Source of the DNA: Rhodoplanes sp963724735
GTDB lineage: Bacteria > Pseudomonadota > Alphaproteobacteria > Rhizobiales > Xanthobacteraceae
Reading direction: 5' to 3'
NCBI GenBank assembly: GCA_963724735.1
Contig: CAVRVX010000014.1
Span: forward strand, 1 to 64,000
DNA: 64,000 nt
Below are positions 54,782 to 64,000 of the stretch, in pieces. Position 1 is the stretch's first letter; each line of letters begins with the position of its first letter. The translations under genes were made by a program, and so were the position numbers. The notes below the pieces were generated by a model. That model searched no databases and was not told the origin of the DNA. It saw only the letters and a program-made list of their open reading frames with translations.

Positions 54782-56014
54782 TCACTCGCCCGCCTGCGCC
54801 TGTCGCCTGTGCGCGGCCGTATCGTGCGAAGCGGGCGCCAGCAACTCGCCATGCGCGCCGATCTCGGAGGCGGCGCCCTCGGGCAAGGCGACCTGTGTCT
54901 TCACCGACAAGGGACCGCACAACAACATGAAATAATCGTAGGCGGTCCGCCGATCATTGGCGCTGACGAATTGGCAGTGCACGCGGAACAGATTGCGGCG
55001 GATGCGGCGATAGGCGGCCGGATCAAGCATCTGCTTGATGCGCACGATCCGCACCACCGGATGGGTCGTGGCGGTCAGGCCCATCTCCGCCACCGGATCG
55101 GTCTTGTAGAAATTCATCACGTCGGTCAGCGCCTGGTACTCCGCCCAGAATATGCCCGGCGCGGAAGCGACGCGCTCGACTGCGGCGTGGAAGCGCTTGG
55201 CGCCGCGGTGCAGCCCGATCTTGAGAATGGACGAGCCGACCGAAAGAAAGGCGATCGGCGGGCCGTCGCGGCCGAGCGCAGCATTCAGCCGCAGCGCCCG
55301 ATCGAGCAGGTCGATCGCAAGCACGGCGCCCAGGCTGTGGCCGACCACGAGAATCTCGTCCGCCGCGTCGGCGCGCGCGGCGGCGGCCAGTTGCTGCGCC
55401 AAACGGTCGAGCCTTTGCTCGAGCAGCGGATCGCCGCCACGAATATAAGTGCGTGCGAAGATCCAGTCGTCGAAGAGTTGGGGAAGCAAAAGCCATCGCC
55501 CGAGCCAATGCAGCAGCGCGATAAAAGCGACGATGCCTACGGCGATCCCCGGCAGTGCGGATCCGCTCGTCTTCGCAATGAATGCGCCGGCCAGCCATGC
55601 GATCGCAGCAAGACCGGAAAAAAGCACGTAGGGATAGAGAAAGAACAACGCGTAGCGCCAGTTCGTGCGGAGATAGCCCCACAGGGCGCCGCCCGCGATG
55701 TAATCGACAAAGGCAAGCAGAGCGCGCGGAACGCGTTTCCATGCGGGTTGCTCGCCGGCCGCCGCAATGAGGTCGTCCCAGCGGACGAAGCGGTAACGCG
55801 TCTCGACGCGCCAATCTGCGCCGTCCGTCAATACATCCCATAAGGCTGTGTCGGCGTCGATCGCAGGCGGCGATGCCGTCGCCTTCGTCGACCAAGTCCG
55901 CTCAAATCGGCGCAACTCGCGGACGAAACGCCGGTGCACGGCGTCCACCGGCAGGGTGAAATCATAGCCGCCGATGTGATACACCAACCGCCGGGCGACG
56001 ATGGGTTGCGTCAT
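54782..56014 (-). CDS. Membrane-associated alpha/beta hydrolase, lipase-like
   Basis: A 410-residue protein with two central hydrophobic segments (FFLYPYVLFSGLAAIAWLAG; GSALPGIAVGIVAFIALLHW) and a nucleophile elbow VVGHSLGAVLAIDLLDRALR (GxSxG). The N-terminus RRLVYHIGGYDFTLPVDAVH contains an HIGGYD motif resembling the oxyanion loop of serine hydrolases. The role may be lipid or ester hydrolysis at the membrane. It is followed by the ICMT-type methyltransferase gene in the same operon. I do not know a named family member. Confidence 0.78.
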   Translation of the reverse strand: MTQPIVARRLVYHIGGYDFTLPVDAVHRRFVRELRRFERTWSTKATASPPAIDADTALWDVLTDGADWRVETRYRFVRWDDLIAAAGEQPAWKRVPRALLAFVDYIAGGALWGYLRTNWRYALFFLYPYVLFSGLAAIAWLAGAFIAKTSGSALPGIAVGIVAFIALLHWLGRWLLLPQLFDDWIFARTYIRGGDPLLEQRLDRLAQQLAAAARADAADEILVVGHSLGAVLAIDLLDRALRLNAALGRDGPPIAFLSVGSSILKIGLHRGAKRFHAAVERVASAPGIFWAEYQALTDVMNFYKTDPVAEMGLTATTHPVVRIVRIKQMLDPAAYRRIRRNLFRVHCQFVSANDRRTAYDYFMLLCGPLSVKTQVALPEGAASEIGAHGELLAPASHDTAAHRRQAQAGE

Positions 56015-56128
56015 GCGCTCTCCAGTGGCGAGGCTGCCGTCGCGGGAGATCGCCCGCCGGCCGGATGGACTACCCGCGGGAATAGTAGGAAAGTCGTTCG
56101 CAATTGTGTTGCATCAAGGGCCGGCCCT

Positions 56129-56929
56129 ATGTCCAGTGGCGGTGACCGGATGATCGTCAGCGTGCTCCTTGACTGTGCGGGCAAATTCGCAGGGTGCGCC
56201 GCCCTGGCGCTCGCCGTCGCCTTGGCGATGCCCGCGCGCGCGCAAATGCCGCCGGTCGAATCGGCGGCGGAGTTCTGCCTCACGGTCAACCGCGATCTCA
56301 CGCTCGGCGTTTTCCTCCGGCGCACCGCGGCGCGCTTGCGGTCGGGCGAGCCGCTCAAGGTGGTGGCCATCGGCTCATCGACGACGAGGGGCCTGTGGAT
56401 GCTCAATTCGGCCGCGACCTATCCGGAGGTGATGCGGCGCGAACTCGAAAAATTCCGCCCGAACGCTCGGATCGAGGTCGTCAATAGCGGCCGTGTCGGC
56501 GAGACGATTCTGGACAACATGGCGCGCTTCGAACGCGATGTCTTCGCCCACCGGCCCGACCTCGTGATCTGGCAGCTCGGCACCAATGACGTAGCCTGGG
56601 GGGGCAGCGCTGACGGGCTGAAGGCGCATGTGATCCAGGGCCTTCGTGCGCTCAAGGCAATAGGCGCCGATGTCATTTTGATGGATCTACAATACGCGCC
56701 GATGGTGCTCGCATCGTCCGATCATCGGATCATGGAGACGCTGATCGCCGAAGCGGCGCGGGAGGAGCAGGTCGGCCTATTCCCGCGCTTCGCCCTGATG
56801 CGCCGCTCGGTCGAGGCCGGCCTCCCGCGCGGAGCCCTGGTGTCGTGGGACGGGCTGCACAACTCGCGCGAGGGGTACGACTGCATCGGTCGCGCGCTCG
56901 CCCGCGCGATCAACGCGGGCGCGCGATAA
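56129..56929 (+). CDS. SGNH/GDSL-family hydrolase, exported
   Basis: A 266-residue esterase or acyl-hydrolase. A signal peptide (ALALAVALAMPARA) precedes the SGNH blocks: VVAIGSSTTRGLWM (block I serine), SGRVGETILDNM (II), LGTNDVAWGG (III) and WDGLHNSREGYDCIG (block V, DxxH). ATG 56150 (MIVSVLLDCAG) is an equally good start, giving the signal peptide directly. It is divergent from the membrane hydrolase gene and convergent with the L,D-transpeptidase gene. Confidence 0.87.
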   Translation: MSSGGDRMIVSVLLDCAGKFAGCAALALAVALAMPARAQMPPVESAAEFCLTVNRDLTLGVFLRRTAARLRSGEPLKVVAIGSSTTRGLWMLNSAATYPEVMRRELEKFRPNARIEVVNSGRVGETILDNMARFERDVFAHRPDLVIWQLGTNDVAWGGSADGLKAHVIQGLRALKAIGADVILMDLQYAPMVLASSDHRIMETLIAEAAREEQVGLFPRFALMRRSVEAGLPRGALVSWDGLHNSREGYDCIGRALARAINAGAR

Positions 56930-56946
56930 GTCGACGGGAGCAATCC

Positions 56947-58962
56947 TCAGCGGAACAGCCCGAAGAAGTTGAACCCGCGCGATTGCGGCTGCATCTGGTA
57001 CACCTGCCGGCGCGACGGCGACGCGACGCGGCGCGGGGCTTCGGCGGCCGGAGCGTCCGCAACCCTGCGCTCCTCAGACTTGAGAGCGGCGATCACGCGC
57101 GCGTCACGCCCGTAGACGTCGTCTCGCAGCACGAGTTTGCCCGCGCTGTCGACATAGGCGGTCTGATAGGTGAGGTGGACCGGGATCGGTGTCGGGAACT
57201 TGAAGTCGATCTCGCCCTGTCCGTACAGGCGCCGGATGCGTTCTGCGGTATAGCCTTCCTTCGGCAGGGCGATCGACAGAAGCACTTCGGCGTATTTGTC
57301 GGGGTCCTGGATGCGCATGCAGCCATGGCTGTACGCGCGCTTCTCGTGCGCGAACATGTATTTGTCCGGCGTGTCATGCTGATAGACGAGGAACTTGTTC
57401 GGGAAGTTGAACCGGATACGGCCGAGCGCATTCCCCGCTCCCGGCGGCTGCGAGATATGCACGCCGCCGTCGCGGTTATATGAAACACGCAGCCCCATAC
57501 GAGCGAGCACGGTCGGGTCCTGGCGCAGCGCCGGGAGATATTCGCCGTAAACGATCGAAGGCGGCACGTTCCAGGTGGGATTGACGGTGATGTACTTCAT
57601 CGTCTCGCTCAGCAGCGGCGTCGGCGTGCCGGGCTTGCCGACCACAATCCGCGTCTGCCACAGCAACGAGCCGTTGTCGTACACCCGCAGCATGAATTCC
57701 GGAATGTTCACGATCACATGCGATGGGCCGAGATCGTGCGCGATCCAGCGCCACCGCTCGAGATTGGCGGCGATGATATCGGCCGCGCGATCGTTGCGCG
57801 GACCATTCATTGCGTCGACGGTGGCGGAGGTGAAGGCGCCGTTCGCCGCGAGTCCCTTCTGCTTCTGGAAGTCCTTCACGGCGTCGGCAAGCGCCTTGTC
57901 ATAGACGAGGCTGGTCGGATCGCCGGAAAGGCCGAGACGCTCGCGCAGCTCGGGAACCCGCGTGTCCTGCATGCCGACCTTCAGCATCGGCCCATAGCCC
58001 ATAGGCGCCGCGCCGCCCTTGTGGCCGCGGACTTCGGCGAGCTTCGCCTTCAGCGCCTTGTAAGCGGCGTGCTGCGGATTGTAGCTGTCGAGCGCCGCGC
58101 GTGCGTCGCTCGCCGAGGCAAGCGTCTTGAGCACGTCGGCGGGCTCGAGCGCCGGCCGATCGTAGTAGATGTCATGGGCGATGCGCGACCAGTGGACGCG
58201 GCCGATCGCGGCGTGGCGGGCGTAATTCAGCACTGCGCTGGTGAGCTTGAGCTCGAAATCGGCGAGCGCCTCAAGTCCGGCATTCGCTTCGAGCTTCGGA
58301 ATGGCGTAATCGGACGGATCGAGCCCGTCGGCGTCGGCGGCGTTGAGCTGCGCGATCACCGCCTTGGCGCGCTCATGCATCGCGCCGTTCTCGGTCCACA
58401 CCGGCGCGTATTTGCGCTCGCTATAGAACGCATCGAGGGAGGCGCGGGCCTTGGCGTCGAACATCCGATCGGCCGGCTTCGTGAGCGAATCGCGCAGCCG
58501 TTCTCCGAACGGGTCGAGCACCATAACCGGAGCGGGCGGAGCTGATGGGGCCGGGGTAGTGGAGGCGGGGAGCATGCCCCGCGCCGGCGTGGTCGCGGCA
58601 TCGGCAGGCGAAATGATCACCTCGGCCGGAGCGGGAACGGGAATGGCCGCCGGGACTGCGGACGCAGTCGGCGTCCCGGCAGCGGCGGGAGGCGTGGCGG
58701 CGATGTCGGCGGGTGTAATGACGACTTCCGCCGGCAGCGGCGCCGAAATGGCAGGCCCCTCGTCTGGCTCCGCTCGCGGAATGGCGACGGCTTCGACGCG
58801 CGGCGCGATCGGCTCGGATTGGTCGACGTCCCCGGGCGTTATGCTGACTGCGGCCGGCTCGGTTACCGGGACGCCGTCCCCCGCGGGTCCAGCCTGTGCG
58901 GACATTCCCGCGGAAAGAATAAGCGCGATGGCCGTACCGGCCAGGAGACGTTCGAAACGCAT
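56947..58962 (-). CDS. L,D-transpeptidase (YcbB-type) with peptidoglycan-binding domain
   Basis: A 671-residue exported cell-wall crosslinking enzyme. It has a signal peptide (LLAGTAIALILSAGMSAQA), a 130-residue Pro/Ala/Val-rich segment with the repeated VVITPADI and VIISPADA motif, a scaffold region, a peptidoglycan-binding motif (DKALADAVKDFQKQKGLAAN), and a catalytic YkuD domain ending in the Cys nucleophile motif KRAYSHGCMRIQDPDKYAEV. The YcbB-like domain order is clear. ATG 58962 is preferred over 59025. The long Pro-rich linker is unusual. Confidence 0.93.
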   Translation of the reverse strand: MRFERLLAGTAIALILSAGMSAQAGPAGDGVPVTEPAAVSITPGDVDQSEPIAPRVEAVAIPRAEPDEGPAISAPLPAEVVITPADIAATPPAAAGTPTASAVPAAIPVPAPAEVIISPADAATTPARGMLPASTTPAPSAPPAPVMVLDPFGERLRDSLTKPADRMFDAKARASLDAFYSERKYAPVWTENGAMHERAKAVIAQLNAADADGLDPSDYAIPKLEANAGLEALADFELKLTSAVLNYARHAAIGRVHWSRIAHDIYYDRPALEPADVLKTLASASDARAALDSYNPQHAAYKALKAKLAEVRGHKGGAAPMGYGPMLKVGMQDTRVPELRERLGLSGDPTSLVYDKALADAVKDFQKQKGLAANGAFTSATVDAMNGPRNDRAADIIAANLERWRWIAHDLGPSHVIVNIPEFMLRVYDNGSLLWQTRIVVGKPGTPTPLLSETMKYITVNPTWNVPPSIVYGEYLPALRQDPTVLARMGLRVSYNRDGGVHISQPPGAGNALGRIRFNFPNKFLVYQHDTPDKYMFAHEKRAYSHGCMRIQDPDKYAEVLLSIALPKEGYTAERIRRLYGQGEIDFKFPTPIPVHLTYQTAYVDSAGKLVLRDDVYGRDARVIAALKSEERRVADAPAAEAPRRVASPSRRQVYQMQPQSRGFNFFGLFR

Positions 58963-59248
58963 CCCCCATGCCCTCCCCAGGCAGTAGTTGAACCGGCGAT
59001 CAGCCGAAATTAAGACATGACGCACCGCAGCCGCGGTTGGTTCATCGTACCAAGGCAGCCACCCACCAAACGAAACTTTAACCCAAGATCGTAACTACGC
59101 TCAGTGTTTCGAACGCCCAGCACAGTTGCGCTGTCGCTTTTTTCGGCTGCTGTCACCCGAAGGACACGGTCGAGGCATCGTCGGCCGTGACCGACGCAGC
59201 CTCCAGCCTTTCGAGTTCGCGGAGACGAAGGCATGCGCCGGTATTCCT

Positions 59249-59744
59249 TAGACCGGCCATTCGGATGCGTTGACGATGGGGATGACGGTCAAGCGAATCA
59301 GCTCGACCGCGGCCCCACAGACAGGACGAATCCGTTCCGTGCCTACACGCGAAGGTGGCATCGCCAGCACATTTTTGCGGCAGCGACGCTGGATCGCTCC
59401 GTGGTCGACACTGAACTGGCATTTCGCCACGGCAGCACCGGACTTCGTTGATGGGCACAGACGGCCCATGTCATTAGCCGGTCATGCTTAACGGTTTGTT
59501 ACGCATCGACCAACGAAAAAACCGCGCGGTATGGCATCTGATCGGAGCGAACGGCTACGCTGCCATTGCTTTGCCATCGCAGGCCTCCATAGGCTCCGCG
59601 ATCGCCACCGGAGCCGACACCCTCATGCTGACCCGCACATCCCGATCACGATCAAAGTCGAAGGCGCCGTCGCGCGCAGCGCGGCGAAGCGCCCCACGCG
59701 CGCCCGCAACGCGTTGCCGAATGAAATCTCGCCCAGCGTGATTT
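59249..59744. repeat. Direct repeat, copy 1 (pepF upstream region and 5' end)
   Basis: About 496 bases nearly repeated at 60930-61424 (offset 1681). The first 320 bases differ at about ten positions. The last 170 bases, which in copy 2 hold the first codons of pepF (MLTRSSRSRPKSKAPSRRGA), are much less similar (MLTRTSRSRSKSKAPSRAAR here). Copy 1 ends abruptly in GTGATTTAG beside an ISAs1-type transposase remnant. It is therefore a truncated second pepF 5' region. Confidence 0.8.
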
Positions 59745-60823
59745 AGTAAAAACCTGAGAACAGCCGGATTGCGCGGTTTCTGTCGTCCTGAAAGTGCTCG
59801 ATGGCGCGGGTTGGTGAGGGTGCCACGGATTTCAGGATTTTGAGAACGAAGCCGGTGAGGGAGAAAATGTTTCGAGGAGCGTTGTCGCAACGATTCGCGT
59901 AGCCGTCCTCGCCGAGGATGACGTCCTTGTTTCGATGCATGATCTCGATCCGCCAATGATCGCGATTGACGCCCAGCAACGCCTGTGGCGAGGCGGCGGC
60001 GGGCAAGCTGGAGACGAGATAGACGACCTCGTGCTGTGGCTTCTGCCACTCGGCGTTCTTCTTGACTTGGCGCGAACGTATGACGCGACAGATTTGCCGA
60101 ACCGTCGGCCACTCGCCTTGAATTCCGGCGGCTTCGGCAGGCAGCACGTCGATCGCGCGCCATTCGATGCGCCCATGCGCCTTTTCGACACCGCTATTCC
60201 ATGAGCACAGGGGGAAAAACCGGCTCGTTGAAAGCCGTTTCGATGTCCTGGCGTAGCGTCTTCTGATTGTCCTTGACCGGAAAGACATAGTCGCCGCCGC
60301 GTTCGACGATTTTCGCAGCGATCGATTTCTGGCAGAAGATTGCGTCCCCGGTGACGATCTTGCCCCTCAAGTCGAGCCGCTCCAGGAGCTTCAGCGCATC
60401 GGGAATTTCCAGACCCTTGCTGCGCGAGGCCTCGTGTCCGAGAACCGTCTGCAAGCTGCTGCAGAACGCCGAGAGCACATGCTCGGCCTTGCCTTCACTG
60501 TCTTTGTTTGCCCGCATCGTCTTGCCGTCGATGGCGATGTGACGCGCGTTCCCGCCTTCCTCGAGAAACAGGGCTCCCAGAACATCGGCCAGAGCTTGCG
60601 CGTCGATGACGCGCAAGGTTTCGGTCAGCGTCGCATGACAAAGCGTCGTCCCGCGTATAAAGCCGAGTTCCGCCATTTGACGCCGGCTCAGGCTCCGCCC
60701 AAAAAGAAAGGCCGCCTTCATTCCGCGCCGCCCACACAAGAGCGATACGACGATCAGGCTCAGGATCGACCACAGCATGTAGTCTTGCCCTTGCTTGCAG
60801 CGCGGGTCCGGAACCTGCCGCAA
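59743..60823 (-). pseudogene. ISAs1-family transposase, frameshifted remnant
   Basis: Two frames give an ISAs1-type (DDE_Tnp_1-like) transposase. The N-terminal part has KQGQDYMLWSILSLIVVSLL, ARHIAIDGKTMRANKDSEGK and KGLEIPDALKLLERLDLRGK, then IVTGDAIFCQKSIAAKIVER. The C-terminal frame has AEWQKPQHEVVYLVSS and LGVNRDHWRIEIMHRNKDVI and LKSVAPSPTRAIEHF. A shift at about 60200-60215 separates them. The usual N-terminal start is missing. Terminal repeats were not found by eye, but the remnant fills the gap between the two direct repeats. Confidence 0.85.
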
Positions 60824-60929
60824 TCGTTTTCAACTGCAATGCCGCGGCCTCCTCGAATCAGGAAGCCTCTTGAATGCAAAATACCCGCGCCCGTTCAATC
60901 TATTCGGTCCGTTCACGGATAGATTGCCC

Positions 60930-61424
60930 TAGACCGGCCATTCGGATGCGTTGACGATGGGGATGACAGTCAAGCAAATCAGCTCGACCGCGGCCCCACA
61001 GACAGGACGAATCCGTTCCGTGCCTACACGCGAAGGTGGCATCGCCAGCACATTTTTGCGGCGGCGACGCTGGATCGCTCCGTGGTCGACACTGAACTGG
61101 CATTTCGCCACGGCGGCACCGGACTTCGTTGATGGGCACGGACGGCCCATGTCATTAGCCGGTCATGCTTAACGGTCTGTTACGCATCGACCCACGAAAA
61201 AACCGCGCGGTATGGCATCTGATCGGAGCGAACGGCTACGCTGCCATCGGTTTGCCATGCGCGGCCTGCATAGGCTGTTCGAACATCATCGGAGCCGTCA
61301 CCCGCATGCTCACTCGTTCATCGCGATCTCGTCCCAAGTCGAAGGCGCCGTCGCGCCGCGGCGCGGCCAAGCGCACCGCGTCCGCCCGCAAGGCGCTGCC
61401 GGAATGGAATCTCGCCGACCTGTA
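60930..61424. repeat. Direct repeat, copy 2 (upstream region and 5' end of pepF)
   Basis: Partner of 59249-59744. It carries the presumed pepF promoter region and the first 40 codons. No other gene is supported in its first 320 bases; frames on both strands repeat the same short peptides in both copies. Confidence 0.8.
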
Positions 61425-63172
61425 TCCGCGATCGATGCGCCCGAGATCCGGCGCGACCTCGATCGCGCCCGAGCCGAGGCAGTCGCTTTTGAAGCGGCCT
61501 ACAAAGGCCGGCTCGTCGAGCTTGCGCAGCAGCCGGATGGCGGACCGCGGTTGACCGAGGCGATCAAACGCTTCGAAGCGCTTGACGATCTGATCGGCCG
61601 GCTGATGTCGTTCGCGAGCCTCGTCCATGCCGGCGACACGACCGACCCCGTGCGCACCAAGTTTTTCGGCGACGTGCAGGACGAGGTCACCGCCGTTTCG
61701 TTGCACCTGTTGTTCTTCACGCTTGAGCTCAACCGCATCGACAACGACGCGCTCGAAGCGGCGCTGGCCGATCCCGAACTGCGTCACTACCGCCCCTTCA
61801 TCGACGTCGTCCGCTTGGAGAAGCCCTATCAGCTCGAAGATCGCGTCGAGCAGCTCTTCCACGAGAAATCGGTCACCGGCTATTCGGCCTGGAACCGGCT
61901 GTTCGACGAGACGATCGCCGGCTTGCGCTTCAAGGTCGCCGGGAAAAATGCTGCCGCTCGAGCCGACGCTCAATCTGATGCAGGACAAAGAGGAACGAAC
62001 CCGCAAGGCGGCGGCGGGCGCTTTGGCGGAGACCTTCAAGCAGAATCTTCGCACGTTCACGCTCATCACCAACACGCTCGCCAAGGACAAGGAGATTTCC
62101 GACCGCTGGCGCGGCTTTGCCGACATCGCCGATTCCCGCCATCTGTCGAACCGGGTCGAGCGCGAGATCGTCGAGGCGCTGGTGACGGCGGTGCGCGCCG
62201 CCTATCCCCGCCTGTCGCATCGCTACTACGCGCTGAAGGCGCGCTGGTTCGGCAAGCGGCGCCTCGCGCATTGGGACCGCAACGCGCCGCTGCCGCAGGC
62301 GCCGAGCCGCGCCATTCGCCTGGGAGGAGGCGCGCGAGGCCGTGCTCGCCGCCTATGGCGCGTTCTCGCCGCGCATGGCCGAGATCGCGGAGCGCTTCTT
62401 CGCCGATCGCTGGATCGATGCGCCGGTGCGCCCGGGCAAGGCGCCGGGCGCCTTTTCGCACCCGACCGTGCCGTCGGCGCACCCTTATGTGCTCGTCAAT
62501 TTCCAGGGCAAGCCGCGCGACGTGATGACGCTCGCCCACGAGCTCGGCCATGGCGTGCATCAGGTGCTCGCCGCGGCGAACGGGCCGCTGATGGCGCCGA
62601 CCCCGCTCACGCTTGCGGAAACCGCGAGCGTGTTCGGCGAGATGCTCACCTTCCAGCGCCTGCTCGCCGCGACCAAGGATGTCAAGCGCCGCCGGGCGAT
62701 GCTCGCCTCCAAGGTCGAGGACATGCTCAACACCGTGGTGCGCCAGATCGCGTTCTACACATCGAGCGGATGATCCATACCGAGCGGCGCGAAGGGCGAA
62801 CTGACGGCCGATCGGATCGGCGAAATCTGGCTCAAGGTGCAAGGAGAGAGCCTCGGGCCGGCGATCGAGCTGAAGCCGGGCTACGAAACCTTCTGGTGCT
62901 ATATCGGCCACTTCATCCACTCGCCGTTCTACGTGTATGCCTATGCCTTCGGCGATTGCCTCGTGAACGCGCTGTATGCCGTCTACGAGAACGCGCATGA
63001 GGGCTTCGCCGAGCGTTATCTCGCCATGCTCGCCGCTGGCGGGACCAAGACGCATGCCGAGCTGCTCGCGCCGTTCGGGCTCGATGCCCGCGATCCCGGC
63101 TTCTGGCAGGGCGGCCTCGGCCTGATCGAGCGAATGATTGAAGAATTGGAGGGGATGGAGCAATCTCTATGA
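61306..63172 (+). pseudogene. pepF: Oligoendopeptidase F (M3 family), about five frameshifts
   Basis: Joined frames recover almost all of a roughly 620-residue M3 metallopeptidase. It begins SARKALPEWNLADLYP, has LMSFASLVHAGDTTDPVRTK and RPFIDVVRLEKPYQLEDRVE, the zinc motif MTLAHELGHGVHQVL (HExxH) and GYETFWCYIGHFIHSPFYVY. Frameshifts are near 61425, 61950 (a run of five A), 62325, 62765 and 62805 (an extra G). Each joins two clearly homologous stretches, so all are inferred from protein continuity. With this many, the gene is inactive unless the sequence is faulty. Confidence 0.9.
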
Positions 63173-63175
63173 CCT

Positions 63176-63620
63176 ATGGCCTATCGCGTATTTATTTCAC
63201 ATGGCTGGCACGACCGGTGGGTCGCAAAGCAGCTCGCTCGGGCTGTTCGCGAAGACGCGCGGGCTGAGCCATTCATCGATATTTTTGATGTCAAGAAGGG
63301 GGACCGCATTGAAGAGCGCATCTTCGAGGAACTCCTGAAATGCAAAGAGCTGGTGGCGCTACTGACTCCGTGGTCGGTGACGAGAAACTGGGTTTGGAAC
63401 GAGATCGGCGCAGCTTGGATTCTCAACATGCGAATTGTCGCCGTTCTGTACGGCGTCTCTTTGGCGGAGATAGATGCCGAAAAAGGCGGATGGTGCACTT
63501 CTCACCTCCCGCAACGCTGTTCTGCTGGACGATTTTGATGACTATCCCCAACTCCGCGAGAATCGAAGACCCCCTTGCCAAACGGCGCGATCCGGATTAC
63601 CGAACGGATGATACGGCCCG
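63176..63620 (+). pseudogene. TIR-domain protein, C-terminally frameshifted
   Basis: ATG 63176, three bases after the pepF stop, starts AYRVFISHGWHDRWVAKQLA, then IDIFDVKKGDRIEERIFEEL and ELVALLTPWSVTRNWVWNEI and GAAWILNMRIVAVLYGVSLA, a complete TIR fold of the bacterial TIR_2 type, with a possible catalytic glutamate in the EERIFEEL helix. A shift at about 63500 ends this frame at 63538; the alternative frame continues ALLTSRNAVLLDDFDDYPQL and runs to about 63620. The C-terminus is therefore damaged but the TIR core is intact. Confidence 0.78.
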
Positions 63621-64000
63621 GCTTTCTGGGGGACATAAAATCGCGGCAAAACCTGATCGAGTTGGCTCGGGACGGGTCGGCCGCTCATCGTCTGGCCCGA
63701 CGTGCGAACGCGCTGGTGTTGCTAGACGATGGGATGAGCTGCGAGGCGATTGCGAAGGTCCTGTTGCTGGACGACGACACCATCCGCACTTGGTATCGCC
63801 TGTATGAAGAGGATGGGATCGAGGGGTTGACGAACTTCAGCTACGAGGGCAGCGCTTGCCAGTTGAGCGGCGAGCAACAGGAAAAGCTGAAAGCCTGGGT
63901 CGCCACGGCCTTACCGCGCACAACGCGCCAGGTCGGCGCCTGGATCGAGAATGAATTCGGCGTCGTTTACGAAGGCCGGTCAGGACTGATCGCGTTGTTG
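63575..64000 (+). mobile_element. IS630-type transposase, 5' part, cut by the window end
   Basis: The frame from TTG 63575 or ATG 63608 (MIRPGFLGDIKSRQN) gives an N-terminal helix-turn-helix: LIELARDGSAAHRLARRANA, LVLLDDGMSCEAIAKVLLLD, DDTIRTWYRLYEEDGIEGLT and SGEQQEKLKAWVATALPRTT. This is the usual start of IS630-family transposases. It is open to the window edge; the DDE catalytic part lies outside. Confidence 0.85.

Noticed and set aside
59153..59469. Short minus-strand peptides (PSTKSGAAVAKCQFSVDHGA type) found in both direct-repeat copies
   Set aside because: Conserved only because the DNA is duplicated; no ribosome site and no family resemblance. The 320-bp unit may be functional as DNA or RNA instead.

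Overview
The window reads as chromosomal DNA of a high-GC alphaproteobacterium, most likely order Hyphomicrobiales (a Bradyrhizobium, Xanthobacter or Pseudolabrys type relative). Support comes from gatC-gatA-gatB with plsY nearby, the DUF2312 nucleoid protein GapR, DUF1244, DUF1036, DUF882 and DUF2189 proteins, a tolQRAB operon, and intergenic palindromes typical of that order. The assignment is by family recognition only; nothing was aligned.

Layout. 1-4 kb: plsY and two small membrane proteins separated by long intergenic repeats (an AGTCTC satellite, CTCTCCCC hairpins, REP-like palindromes). 4-10.6 kb: gatC, gatA, a broken small gene, gatB, a 33-residue lysine-rich peptide, a PsiF-like remnant without a start codon, a GST and a Sel1-like protein. 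10.8 kb: tRNA-Ser(GCU). 11.2-22.4 kb: an accessory island in which almost everything is broken: UvrD-like helicase, type III restriction-modification (mod and res), a recombinase-associated protein, a TIR protein, a carboxymuconolactone decarboxylase-like protein, an SDR stub and a DUF4403 protein. A B12-binding radical SAM gene is the one large gene there that is still open. 22.7-26.6 kb: tolQRAB, with no pal behind tolB. 27-33 kb: DUF202, a broken radical SAM gene, a patatin-like lipase, and a FecR-like protein paired with a CHASE2 adenylate cyclase.

33.1-45.0 kb is the most unusual block: eight co-directional, tightly packed genes (GH13 glucan enzyme, EthD-like, muconolactone-isomerase-like/SnoaL fusion, ankyrin protein, AGE-type epimerase, two DJ-1/PfpI proteins, benzoylformate-decarboxylase-like ThDP enzyme). 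It has no transporter or regulator of its own. Four genes are damaged (an IS5-type insertion, two frameshifts, one in-frame stop), so this copy looks like a pathway being lost. 45-59 kb: chrA, a glycerate kinase/DUF1036/pyruvate kinase operon, DUF1244, gapR, and envelope genes (DUF882 peptidase, a secreted papain-like protein, an ICMT-like methyltransferase, a membrane hydrolase, an SGNH hydrolase, an L,D-transpeptidase). 59.2-64 kb: a 496-bp direct repeat around an ISAs1 remnant, a pepF pseudogene with about five frameshifts, a broken TIR gene, and an IS630-type transposase running off the end.

Frameshifts are frequent but concentrated in dispensable or accessory genes, while gatA, gatB, tolQRAB, pyk and the L,D-transpeptidase gene are open throughout. 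This fits genuine gene decay better than random sequencing error, although read-level evidence is needed to be sure.
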